This document shows positions 21,401-27,566 of a stretch of DNA of 27,566 bases, piece after piece. How positions within the stretch are numbered: the stretch's first letter is position 1; every line of letters begins with the position of its first letter. This stretch comes from Burkholderiales bacterium. GTDB taxonomy: Bacteria; Pseudomonadota; Gammaproteobacteria; Burkholderiales; Casimicrobiaceae. Below the pieces are notes generated by a model. The model was not told the origin of the DNA, did no database searches, and saw only the letters and a program-made list of their open reading frames with translations. Made by a program: the position numbers and the translations under genes. The DNA lies in NCBI GenBank assembly GCA_031283405.1, contig JAITBX010000094.1, positions 1 through 27,566 on the forward strand, read 5' to 3'.

Positions 21401-21429
21401 ATAGTATTACATCTAGTATCACATATCAA
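21401..21429 (-). promoter_or_regulatory. hicAB promoter
   Basis: On the minus strand TTGATA (21429-21424), a 17-base spacer and TACTAT (21406-21401) make a strong promoter. Two direct ATACTA repeats spaced by 6 bases cover the spacer and -10 and are candidate HicB sites. The -10 ends 7 bases before the hicA ATG, so the mRNA should start at or beside the ATG. Confidence 0.65.
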
Positions 21430-21461
21430 GCGATTTTAACCGAGAAATTGACGGTCGGGGC

Positions 21462-21484
21462 GGGCGACCACAGGTCGCCCCTAC
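21462..21484 (-). repeat. GTAGGGGCG-type repeat fused to the glnS stop codon
   Basis: On the minus strand the sequence is GTAGGGGCGACC, three bases, GGTCGCCC. The TAG inside GTAGGGG is the stop codon of glnS (21483-21481). The 8-bp hairpin directly after it could act as a transcription stop. Confidence 0.75.
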
Positions 21485-23244
21485 ATTTTGATTCCTGAAA
21501 CCCACGAATCTTTCAGGGTCACGGCGCGATTGAACACTGGCGTTTCTTTGCTGTGGTCGGCCAGGTCGGCGACGAAGTAGCCCTGCCGCTCGAACTGGAA
21601 GCGCGTTTCGGGCGCAGCCTCGGCAAGCGCCGCTTCGATGTAACCGGTGATGATTTTTTTGGAGTTTGAATTGAGGTCGTCGAGGTAGTCGCGTTCTTCG
21701 AGTTCAGTGTCAGGCGCTTCGCCGCCGGCGTCGCCCAGCGGATTGCGCGCGCCCGGAAACGGCACGGCGAAGAGTCGATCGTAAAGCCGCACTTCGGCGG
21801 TTTTGGCGTGCGCCGCCGACAGCCAATGAATGTTGCCTTTGACTTTGCGCGTCTCCGCGCCCGGCGTGCCGCTCTTGGTATCGGGATCGTAAGTGGCGTG
21901 CACGGCGATGATGTTGCCCGCCGCGTCTTTGTCAACGCCGACGCATTGCACGATGTAGCCGTAGCGCAGCCGCACTTCTTTGCCGGGCGACAGGCGGAAA
22001 TAACCTTTCGGCGGCGTCTCCATAAAATCATCGCGCTCGATCCACAATTCGCGCGAGAGCGGCAGCGCGCGTTTGCCGAGCTCCGGTTTTTGCGGATGAT
22101 TCGGCGCGAAGCAGTCTTCGCTTTTCCCTGCGGGATAATTGTCGATGATGAGTTTCAGCGGATCGAGAACGGCGACGCGGCGTTCGGCGATTTCGTTCAG
22201 ATCGTCGCGCATGGCGTTTTCGAGCAGACTCATGTCGAGCCAGTGATCGTTTTTCGAGACGCCGGTGCGCTCGATCAGCAGGCGAAAACCGTTCGCCGTG
22301 AAGCCGCGTCGGCGCGCGCCCACCAGCGTCGGCATGCGCGGATCGTCCCAGCCATCGACCAGCCCCTTGCTCACCATCTCGATCAGTTTGCGCTTCGACA
22401 GCACGACGTAAGTCAGGTTGAGCCGCGCAAATTCATACTGCCGCGGCAGCGGGCGTTCCAGCAAACCGCCATCCGCCAGTTTTTCGATCACCCAGTCGTA
22501 CAGAGGCCGATGATCCTGAAACTCCAGCGTGCAGATTGAGTGCGTGATGCGCTCCAGCGCGTCGGAGATACAGTGAGCATAATCGTAGAGCGGATAGACG
22601 CACCACTTGTCGCCGGTGCGGTGATGCGACGCATGGCGGATGCGGTAAATCGCCGGATCGCGCAGATTGAGATTCGGGCTGGCCATGTCGATCTTCAGCC
22701 GCAACACATACCGACCGTCGGCAAACTCGCCCGCCTTCATCCGCCGGAACAGCGCCAGACTTTCCGCCGCCGACCGGTCACGATCGGGGCTTGCCCGCCC
22801 CGGCTCGGTCAACGTGCCGCGCGCCGCCCGCATCTCCTCGGCGCTCTGGCTGTCGATGTAAGCCAGCCCCTGTTCAATGAACCATTCGGCGAAGCGGTAA
22901 AAATCGTCGTAATAATCGGAAGCGTGGTAGCGATGCTCGCCCCAGTCGTACCCCAGCCAGCGCACCGCGTCGCAAATCGAATCCTCGAATTCGACATCCT
23001 CCTTGAGCGGATTGGTATCGTCGAAACGCAGATGGCAGCGCCCGCCGTTTTCGGCGGCCAAGCCGAAATTGAGAATGATCGACTTGGCGTGGCCGTAATG
23101 CAGGTAACCGTTCGGCTCGGGCGGGAAACGGGTCACCACCCTGCCGCCGTGTTTGCCGCTCCGAAGGTCTTCGGCAATCACGGCGCGCAAAAAATGCGGC
23201 GCGGGCGGGGTGGAGGGAACGGAAGAAGCGGCTTTATCGGTCAT
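21481..23244 (-). CDS. glnS: Glutaminyl-tRNA synthetase
   Basis: GlnRS joins glutamine to its tRNA with ATP in the cytoplasm. The 587-residue protein is a full-length class Ic synthetase. The HIGH motif appears as PPEPNGYLHYGH (His49, Gly51, His52) and the KMSKS motif as VLSKRKL at 281-287. Between them lie the GlnRS-specific RFDDTNPLKE, GTLTEPGRASPDRDR and LRLKIDMASPN segments. From about residue 340 on comes the two-barrel anticodon-binding part, including WIERDDFMETPPKGYFRLSPG. The ATG at 23244 is followed by a short flexible N-terminus before the conserved FLRAVIAEDL. Its stop codon lies within a dispersed repeat. A copy of GlnRS implies direct glutaminylation, common in beta- and gammaproteobacteria. 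Confidence 0.96.
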   Translation of the reverse strand: MTDKAASSVPSTPPAPHFLRAVIAEDLRSGKHGGRVVTRFPPEPNGYLHYGHAKSIILNFGLAAENGGRCHLRFDDTNPLKEDVEFEDSICDAVRWLGYDWGEHRYHASDYYDDFYRFAEWFIEQGLAYIDSQSAEEMRAARGTLTEPGRASPDRDRSAAESLALFRRMKAGEFADGRYVLRLKIDMASPNLNLRDPAIYRIRHASHHRTGDKWCVYPLYDYAHCISDALERITHSICTLEFQDHRPLYDWVIEKLADGGLLERPLPRQYEFARLNLTYVVLSKRKLIEMVSKGLVDGWDDPRMPTLVGARRRGFTANGFRLLIERTGVSKNDHWLDMSLLENAMRDDLNEIAERRVAVLDPLKLIIDNYPAGKSEDCFAPNHPQKPELGKRALPLSRELWIERDDFMETPPKGYFRLSPGKEVRLRYGYIVQCVGVDKDAAGNIIAVHATYDPDTKSGTPGAETRKVKGNIHWLSAAHAKTAEVRLYDRLFAVPFPGARNPLGDAGGEAPDTELEERDYLDDLNSNSKKIITGYIEAALAEAAPETRFQFERQGYFVADLADHSKETPVFNRAVTLKDSWVSGIKM

Positions 23245-23698
23245 GAAGCAAAACGGTGTTGCGAAAAAGGATCATTGTAGAGGCTGGAGCGGTTTTTGCG
23301 TAGAGGCGGCGTTTTGCCGCCCGCGCGCGCGCCGTTGGGCGCGGCACGCCGTGTAGGGAATGCGCACGCTTTCCCCTCTCCCTGCCCCCTTTTGAAAGGG
23401 GGTGGCGCGCCCTCTCATCCTCGCCGCCGCGCCGCCCCCCCAACATCATCGCCAACAGCATCAGCGCCCATTCGTTCACCGTCAGATTCTTGTTCGCGGC
23501 TCTTTTCCCGACAGGAGTTTGTACTCTCGCCTTCGGCGAGAGTGCGGGAAGGAGTTTGATGCCTGATCCCTGATTCCCGATCCCTGATACCTTGACCTGC
23601 ATGGCATTTTTAGGGTAAAAGGCAGGAGTCGCCGCTGAATAGGCATCAAAAAGGCATCATTTTCGGCGACAGCCCGAATTTCAACTCAAGGAGTTACT
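23245..23698. other. Intergenic repeats and remnants between glnS and the M48 gene
   Basis: No intact gene is seen. The stretch has a GTAGAGGCGGC..GCCGCCC hairpin at about 23300-23322 and a CCCTCTCCC-CCCCTTTTGAAAGGGG composite at about 23373-23402. A remnant of a sorting signal follows at 23434-23502. A C-T-G-A-T-C-C-C tract at 23563-23590 resembles one at about 18312-18340. AAGGAG at 23687 belongs to the next gene. Confidence 0.6.
23434..23502 (-). pseudogene. Possible remnant of an IPTL-CTERM tail
   Basis: On the minus strand a short stretch encodes LTVNEWALMLLAMMLGG followed by RRGG. This closely resembles the IPTL-CTERM pattern (P-T-L-S-E-W-hydrophobic-R-R), with V for L and N for S. The rest of the frame is repeat sequence with no domain, so the parent gene is gone or was never here. 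The giant protein in this window ends in a related signal. Confidence 0.35.
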
Positions 23699-24658
23699 AT
23701 GGATATCGACAAGCGCGTGGTTTTGAACGGCTTGAACACCCGCGAATACGAGCATTCTCTGGACAAGATGGCGCTCGATGTTTTGAAGAAAATTCCCATT
23801 CTGCCCAAGCTGATCGAACTGGTCGAAACGCCGACGAGCATGGTTCGACGATACGCCATGCTGGGCAGCGATTTGCGCGTCACCGAGCGACAGTTTCCCA
23901 CGCTGTACAAACTGTTCCGCGAGACGTGCGAAGTGATGGAAGTGCCGGAGCCGCTTTTCTACGTCAGCACGGCGCCGGAGTTGAACGCTTACACCGCGTG
24001 CCCCGATCAGCCAATCGTCAAGATGTACAGTTATCTGCTCGATATTCTGGAAGAAGATGAAATCAGGTTCGTTATCGGGCACGAACTGTCGCATATCAAA
24101 TCCGAACATCTGGTGTATTCGATTTTGGGCGATTTGTTGAGCACGGGGATTCTCAGAATCATTGTGTCCACGATTCCGGGCATGAGCGCGCTTTACACGC
24201 CGGCGGAAATTTCGCTGAACTACGCTTTTTACCAATGGATGCGCGCTGCCGAATACAGTTGCGACCGCGGCGGATTTTTGGCTTCCCAAAACTTCGATGC
24301 TTCGTGTCGCGCGCTGATGAAGCTGGCGGGCTATTCGAAAACTTACGCGAATGAATTGAGTCTGGAAGAATTTTTCGTGCAGGCGAAGAGCTTCGACGAT
24401 TTGAACGAAACCTCGTTGGGCAAAGTGCAACAGGTTTTGTTGAGCTTCGGACAAACGCATCCGTGGTCGGTGTTGCGCGTCCGCGAACTGATGAAATTCA
24501 AAGACGGCGGCGATTACGATGCGATTTTGCGGCGCGAAAAGAAAGCGCAGTTGCCCGAACCGTTGCCGGTCGATCCGACCGGAACCGCGACCGGATTGAG
24601 CGGCGCGGCGTCGATGTTGCCGAAAGATTTGAAAATCAAAAACCCGTTCAAGAAATGA
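23699..24658 (+). CDS. M48-family zinc metallopeptidase
   Basis: The 319-residue protein is an M48 peptidase (HtpX/Ste24 relative). AAGGAG lies 6 bases before the ATG at 23699. The zinc site is HELSH at residues 128-132 (IGHELSHIKSEH), with the third ligand Glu185 in AAEYSCDRGG. A hydrophobic stretch at about 139-165 may touch the membrane, but there is no signal peptide or clear N-terminal membrane anchor. The C-terminus after residue 280 is polar, with Pro-rich spacing and the ending LKIKNPFKK. Substrate is unknown; protein quality control is a family-based guess. It is transcribed alone and followed by repeats. Confidence 0.9.
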   Translation: MDIDKRVVLNGLNTREYEHSLDKMALDVLKKIPILPKLIELVETPTSMVRRYAMLGSDLRVTERQFPTLYKLFRETCEVMEVPEPLFYVSTAPELNAYTACPDQPIVKMYSYLLDILEEDEIRFVIGHELSHIKSEHLVYSILGDLLSTGILRIIVSTIPGMSALYTPAEISLNYAFYQWMRAAEYSCDRGGFLASQNFDASCRALMKLAGYSKTYANELSLEEFFVQAKSFDDLNETSLGKVQQVLLSFGQTHPWSVLRVRELMKFKDGGDYDAILRREKKAQLPEPLPVDPTGTATGLSGAASMLPKDLKIKNPFKK

Positions 24659-24683
24659 GGAGGCGGGAAGAGCGAAAGAGCAT

Positions 24684-24740
24684 GTAGGGGCGGCCTGTGG
24701 CCGCCCGCAAAAACGGACGACCGGGGACGGTCGCCCCTAC
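24684..24740. repeat. Head-to-head pair of GTAGGGGCG-type repeats
   Basis: GTAGGGGCGGCC, three bases, GGCCGCCC (24684-24706) is followed 11 bases later by GACCGGGGACGGTCGCCCCTAC (24718-24740) in the opposite orientation. Together they form a 57-bp element bounded by GTAGGGG and CCCCTAC. Confidence 0.75.
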
Positions 24741-24742
24741 GG

Positions 24743-25072
24743 TCAAAACGCTCTAACAAGAATCTCGAATGAAGGTGTTGCAATGAAGAAAGCGGCTATT
24801 TTGTTTTTTGCCTTTGTCGGCGCGGCATCGCTCATGATTTTTTCGTTGAGTTCGGTGACGGACAGCGCGCGCGATCCGGCGCGCAGGGTGAAGCGTTCGC
24901 CCACTTGCAACGCGCCGGTCTGTTCCACCGCCAGATAAAAGCCGCAGCGCGCTTCGCGCACCATCAATCGGGCGGCTTCAACGAAGCCCATCACGGCGTT
25001 GAATTTGAAACATGGCTGGCGCGGCGCGGTGACGCGCAGCACGCAATCGGCGAAATGCAGCGTGTCGCCCAC
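24743..25072 (-). pseudogene. Truncated MOSC-domain (YiiM-like) gene fragment
   Basis: The 109 codons match only the C-terminal half of a MOSC-domain protein of the YiiM kind, which handles molybdenum-cofactor-dependent or related sulfur chemistry. Visible features are VGDTLHFADCVLRVTAPRQP, the following Cys (QPCFKF), the REARCGFYLAVEQTG stretch and a VGERFTL strand. The first half, about 100 residues or more, is missing. Upstream of the GTG at 25072 the frame runs directly into the CCCTCTCCC palindrome at 25072-25096, and then nfsB ends at 25142. So the break coincides with a repeat copy. Low-level translation cannot be excluded, but the fold would be incomplete. Confidence 0.7.
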
Positions 25073-25096
25073 CCTCTCCCACTTGTGGGAGAGGGG
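25072..25096. repeat. CCCTCTCCC-type palindrome at the MOSC break point
   Basis: CCCTCTCCC (25072-25080), six bases, GGGAGAGGGG (25087-25096). It abuts the first codon of the MOSC fragment. Confidence 0.75.
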
Positions 25097-25141
25097 AAAG
25101 TATGCGCCTCATTCGCAGTTGAAGTCAGCGGCGGAAATTTC

Positions 25142-25801
25142 TCAAATATCCGTAAACAACGCTTCTGCCGGAAAGCGCGATTTGGGCACGTTGGCGTTGA
25201 AATCGTCGGCGCCGTGGTAGCCGACGGGAACCAGCGCGCTGCTAACGAGGCCGCGTTCGCGCAGCCCCAATTCATTGTCGAGAACGACATTGTCGAAACC
25301 CTCGATGGGCGTAGCGTCGAGTTCCAGTTCCGCCGCGCTCAACAGCAGAAAACCGAGGGCGATGTAGGTCTGCTTTTCCATCCACGCTTGCGGGTCGCGG
25401 AAGGTGTAGCGGTGCATGTCGGCGTAACTGAGCAGCGTTTCGCGGCGAATTTTTTTGGCGTCCGGCGTCGGGAGACGCCCGTCGCGCGCTTCCTGCTCGA
25501 CGATGGCGTCGATATGCGCGTCGGTGAGCGTGTGTCGCGTACAAAGCAGGAAAACGTGCGAGGCGTTGAGGATTTTGGGCGCGTTGTAAGCGAATATGCC
25601 GTGCGTGGCTTTGGCGATGCGCGCTTTGCCGGCGTCGGTCGAGGCGACGACAAAGTGCCACGGTTGCAAATTGACCGACGAGGGAGCAAAGCGCAGCATC
25701 GCGCGCAGTTGTTCGATCTGCGCGGCAGGAACTTTGCGCGTCGGATCGTAAGCCTTGGCGGCGTGACGGACGCGGGCGTATTGAGTGATATCGAGAGTCA
25801 T
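25142..25801 (-). CDS. nfsB: Oxygen-insensitive NAD(P)H nitroreductase NfsB
   Basis: This 219-residue flavoenzyme uses FMN and NAD(P)H to reduce nitroaromatics and quinones by two-electron steps. It aligns along its whole length with E. coli NfsB by eye. Clear matches are RHAAKAYD near the FMN phosphate site, FAPSSVNLQPWHFVVAST, the ADMHR segment, the EKQTYIALGFLLLSAAELEL helix, DATPIEGFD and VPVGYHGADDFNANVPKSR near the C-terminus. The ATG at 25801 gives the family N-terminus. It is followed downstream by the truncated MOSC fragment and lies 73 bases downstream of the aldo/keto reductase gene on the same strand, so the two may share a transcript. Confidence 0.93.
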   Translation of the reverse strand: MTLDITQYARVRHAAKAYDPTRKVPAAQIEQLRAMLRFAPSSVNLQPWHFVVASTDAGKARIAKATHGIFAYNAPKILNASHVFLLCTRHTLTDAHIDAIVEQEARDGRLPTPDAKKIRRETLLSYADMHRYTFRDPQAWMEKQTYIALGFLLLSAAELELDATPIEGFDNVVLDNELGLRERGLVSSALVPVGYHGADDFNANVPKSRFPAEALFTDI

Positions 25802-25874
25802 GGAAAGTCCTTTATCGTTTTTGGTTCAGTTGTTTGGGTTGCTGTTATGTATTTCTGCGCTGCGCTTTTCATTC

Positions 25875-26858
25875 TCAACGGTCAATTGCTTTTTGCCCGA
25901 AAGGCGAATAACGTTCTCCGGCAACCACGTGGGCGCGCAAGGTGGCGTCGATGGCCGCCAGATCGTCCGCCGTCAGCGCGACATTGGCCGCGCCCAGGTT
26001 CTCATCCAGCCGAGCCAATTTTGTGGTGCCCGGAATCGGCACGATCCACGGCTTTTGCGCCAGCAGCCAGGCCAGCGCGATTTGCGCTTGCGTCACGCCC
26101 TTGTCCGCCGCCACGCGGCTCAGCGTCTGCACCAGCGCGGCGTTGGCCTGGCGGTTTTCGGGCGAAAAGCGCGGCACGCCGTTGCGGAAGTCGCCTTGCG
26201 CGAACGTGGTCCGGGCGTCGATGGCGCCGGTCAAAAACCCCCGGCCCAGCGGGCTGAAAGGCACGAAGCCGATGCCCAATTCCTCCAGCGTCGGCAGCAC
26301 GCTTTCTTCGGGTTCGCGCCACCACAGGGAATATTCGCTTTGCAGCGCCGTCACCGGCTGCACCGCGTGGGCGCGGCGAATGGTTTTGGCCCCCGCTTCC
26401 GACAGACCAAAGTGCCGCACCTTGCCCGCCGCGATCAAGTCCCTGACCGCGCCCGCTACGTCCTCGATGGGCACGGCGGGATCGACGCGGTGCTGGTAGA
26501 GCAGGTCGATGTGATCGGTGCGCAGGCGCTTAAGCGACGCATCGACCACCTCGCGGATGTGCTCCGGGCGGCTGTCCAGCCCGCCCGTCGAGTCGCCAAT
26601 CTTCCAGCCGAACTTGGTGGCGATCGTCACTTGGCCGCGCACCGGCGCCAGCGCCTCGCCGACCAGTTCTTCGTTGATGTAGGGGCCATAGACCTCGGCG
26701 GTATCGAACAAGGTCACTCCCTTGTCCACCGCCGCGCGAATCAGCGCAATCGCCGCCGCCTTGTCCAGCGGCGGCCCGTAGCTGTGGTTCAGCCCCATGC
26801 AGCCCAGCCCGATGGCTGAAACTTGCAGGCCATTGCGGCCAAGTGTGCGGGTTTGCAT
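25875..26858 (-). CDS. Aldo/keto reductase
   Basis: The 327-residue protein is a TIM-barrel NADPH-dependent aldo/keto reductase of the general stress or YajO/AKR11-13-like group. The catalytic tetrad is Asp52 and Tyr57 (FDTAEVYGPY), Lys82 (IATKFGW) and His123 (LLYQHRVD). The C-terminal cofactor segment reads IPGTTKLARLDENLGAANV, with Arg and Asn positioned to bind the 2'-phosphate of NADPH. An open frame continues upstream to 27041, but the conserved start is MQTRTLGRNGLQVSAIGLG at 26858 with GGAG 8 bases before it. The substrate is unknown. It probably precedes nfsB in the same transcript, which would pair two NADPH reductases. Confidence 0.92.
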   Translation of the reverse strand: MQTRTLGRNGLQVSAIGLGCMGLNHSYGPPLDKAAAIALIRAAVDKGVTLFDTAEVYGPYINEELVGEALAPVRGQVTIATKFGWKIGDSTGGLDSRPEHIREVVDASLKRLRTDHIDLLYQHRVDPAVPIEDVAGAVRDLIAAGKVRHFGLSEAGAKTIRRAHAVQPVTALQSEYSLWWREPEESVLPTLEELGIGFVPFSPLGRGFLTGAIDARTTFAQGDFRNGVPRFSPENRQANAALVQTLSRVAADKGVTQAQIALAWLLAQKPWIVPIPGTTKLARLDENLGAANVALTADDLAAIDATLRAHVVAGERYSPFGQKAIDR

Positions 26859-27329
26859 GATGAACTCCATAGACGGAGAGAAAAGTTTGCTTTCGCAAGT
26901 GTACGGCGCGCGCATGCCGGTTTGCAAGGGATGCGCGGGTCGCGCTTCAACAAACCCCTCGGCAAATAGAAAGCAGCGCCCCCCCAAATAAGAGAAATCC
27001 CTTCTGCATACTAATTTTTGCTGAAACAGGTTCAGGATCAAAACAGTTAAATCGCAAGCAATGAGATATATTCAAGGGCGGCGAGCTGGCAATATCGGGC
27101 GGCAAGGGCGCGATTCGTCTCGTTTTCAGGCGTTTTTCTTTTGCGGGCTTTGCGGCGTTTCTAAAAACTTTCTCATGAAAAAACCCTTCTCAAAGTCAGG
27201 TTATGTGTTAGAATGCTCATCAAAGCATGGCATTTAACGTTATCTATCATGAATTTCTGCCTTCATGCAAAATTTGTTTATAATATAAAGAAATAACATC
27301 AGAGGTTTTGATAAATTTCTTAAAAACGC
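26859..27329. other. Gene-free interval upstream of the aldo/keto reductase
   Basis: I see no gene. The stretch becomes AT-rich after about 27140. TAGAAT-like sequences (for example near 27209) hint at promoters, but none has a convincing -35. Confidence 0.5.
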
Positions 27330-27338
27330 TGCTAGAAT
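27330..27338 (+). promoter_or_regulatory. Extended -10 promoter before the right-edge element
   Basis: TGCTAGAAT (27330-27338) is an extended -10 with one mismatch. TTGATA at 27308 is a possible -35, but its spacing of 19 is long; extended -10 promoters can do without it. The start would fall near 27345, just before the inverted repeat. Confidence 0.4.
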
Positions 27339-27358
27339 TATGGTCATTGAAGGTTTAC

Positions 27359-27514
27359 AAGCAAGTGGCAAGGGCGTGTACAGGTTTTAAAGGGGCGACA
27401 GGAATCGTGAGATTCCCTCAAAAAAGAAGATCGCCATGAAACAGGCACATGTTGAGGTATTTTCCGGTTTTTTCCGGAAATGGCTAAAGGGGAGCCAAGG
27501 CTTGCCACTTGCTT
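27359..27514 (+). repeat. 156-bp element with perfect 14-bp inverted ends and inner hairpins
   Basis: AAGCAAGTGGCAAG (27359-27372) and CTTGCCACTTGCTT (27501-27514) are perfect inverses. Between them lie GGCGA/TCGCC (27394-27398, 27431-27435) around GGAATC-GTGA-GATTCC (27401-27416), TTTCCGG/CCGGAAA (27461-27467, 27474-27480), and GGCT/AGCC (27482-27485, 27493-27496). The element is flanked by TTTA at 27354-27357 and 27516-27519. It could be a structured non-coding RNA (retron-like msr-msd layout), a small transposable element (MITE) with a 4-bp target duplication, or a leader of the edge gene. Confidence 0.55.
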
Positions 27515-27566
27515 ATTTATGCGGTTCATTGAGTTTGACGAGCCGCAGCACGGGAAAGTTGCCCTG
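27436..27566 (+). CDS. Possible partial gene running off the right edge
   Basis: An ATG at 27436 opens a frame of 43 codons to the edge with no stop (MKQAHVEVFSGFFRKWLKGS, then a hydrophobic LPLAYLCGSLSL stretch). A purine-rich AAGAAGA precedes it. A second frame, from ATG at 27480 or 27519, is also open to the edge (MRFIEFDEPQHGKVAL). I recognise neither product, and both overlap the inverted-repeat element, so at most one is real. Confidence 0.3.
   Translation, partial: MKQAHVEVFSGFFRKWLKGSQGLPLAYLCGSLSLTSRSTGKLP

Noticed and set aside
19050..21429. Mobile genetic island around xerC and the two toxin-antitoxin pairs
   Set aside because: The recombinase matches housekeeping XerC, and I found no att-site duplications, tRNA target or cargo genes.
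24783..24938. Plus-strand small peptide with a signal-like start (MKKAAILFFAFVGAASLMIF)
   Set aside because: It lies antisense to the recognisable MOSC fragment, continues as low-complexity basic residues and stops soon after; most likely chance.
27514..27566. Group II intron segment, from the GAGCCG hairpin near the edge
   Set aside because: GCGGTTC/GAGCCGC does form a hairpin, but no GTGYG 5' end or domain V is present, and the same bases are open reading frame.

Overview
The window looks like chromosomal DNA of a Gram-negative bacterium, most likely a betaproteobacterium (Rhodocyclales/Nitrosomonadales-like). This rests on the character of mnmA, xerC, glnS and nfsB, an MtrA/MtrB-type outer-membrane electron conduit, and an IPTL-CTERM surface protein. 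It is an inference; there is no rRNA gene or confident tRNA gene to fix the taxon.

Layout. (1) 1-1363: a promoter, a tRNA-like cloverleaf RNA and a weak terminator precede mnmA (tRNA 2-thiolation). (2) 1364-5848: a structured intergenic region, then a three-gene plus-strand operon encoding a periplasmic decaheme c-type cytochrome (MtrA/DmsE type), an MtrB/PioB-type outer-membrane barrel and a secreted carbohydrate-binding-like protein, closed by a strong terminator. (3) 5849-6810: about 1 kb without genes, filled with dispersed palindromic repeats. (4) 6811-17667, minus strand: one 10.9-kb gene for a 3618-residue surface protein. It has a long signal peptide, a propeller-like N-terminal region, SdrD-B-like and Big_1-like domains, seven A-B-C triplets of about 100-residue DUF5979-like domains, and a C-terminal IPTL-CTERM sorting signal. 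(5) 17668-18433: an AT-rich, repeat-bearing regulatory region. (6) 18434-23244: a thioredoxin-fold protein, a RelE/NadS-type toxin-antitoxin pair, xerC, a HicAB pair (minus) and glnS (minus). (7) 23245-26858: repeats, a remnant of an IPTL-CTERM tail, an M48 metallopeptidase, a truncated MOSC-domain gene, nfsB and an aldo/keto reductase. (8) 26859-27566: no confident gene, but a 156-bp perfect-inverted-repeat element with a promoter-like sequence in front of it and an open frame running off the edge.

How the genes fit together. The cytochrome and barrel would form a conduit carrying electrons across the outer membrane. The expected outer-surface decaheme cytochrome is absent and a carbohydrate-binding-like protein takes the third place. 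The giant protein is convergent with this operon and is also predicted to be cell-surface. In it, all 14 A and B domains carry a Lys/Glu/Asn triad typical of isopeptide-forming folds while all seven C domains lack it; this is the most striking pattern in the window. The two toxin-antitoxin pairs flank xerC, and both have promoters so close to the first ATG that the mRNAs should be leaderless. Two families of palindromic repeats mark nearly every intergenic gap, supply the glnS stop codon and sit at the break point of the MOSC fragment.
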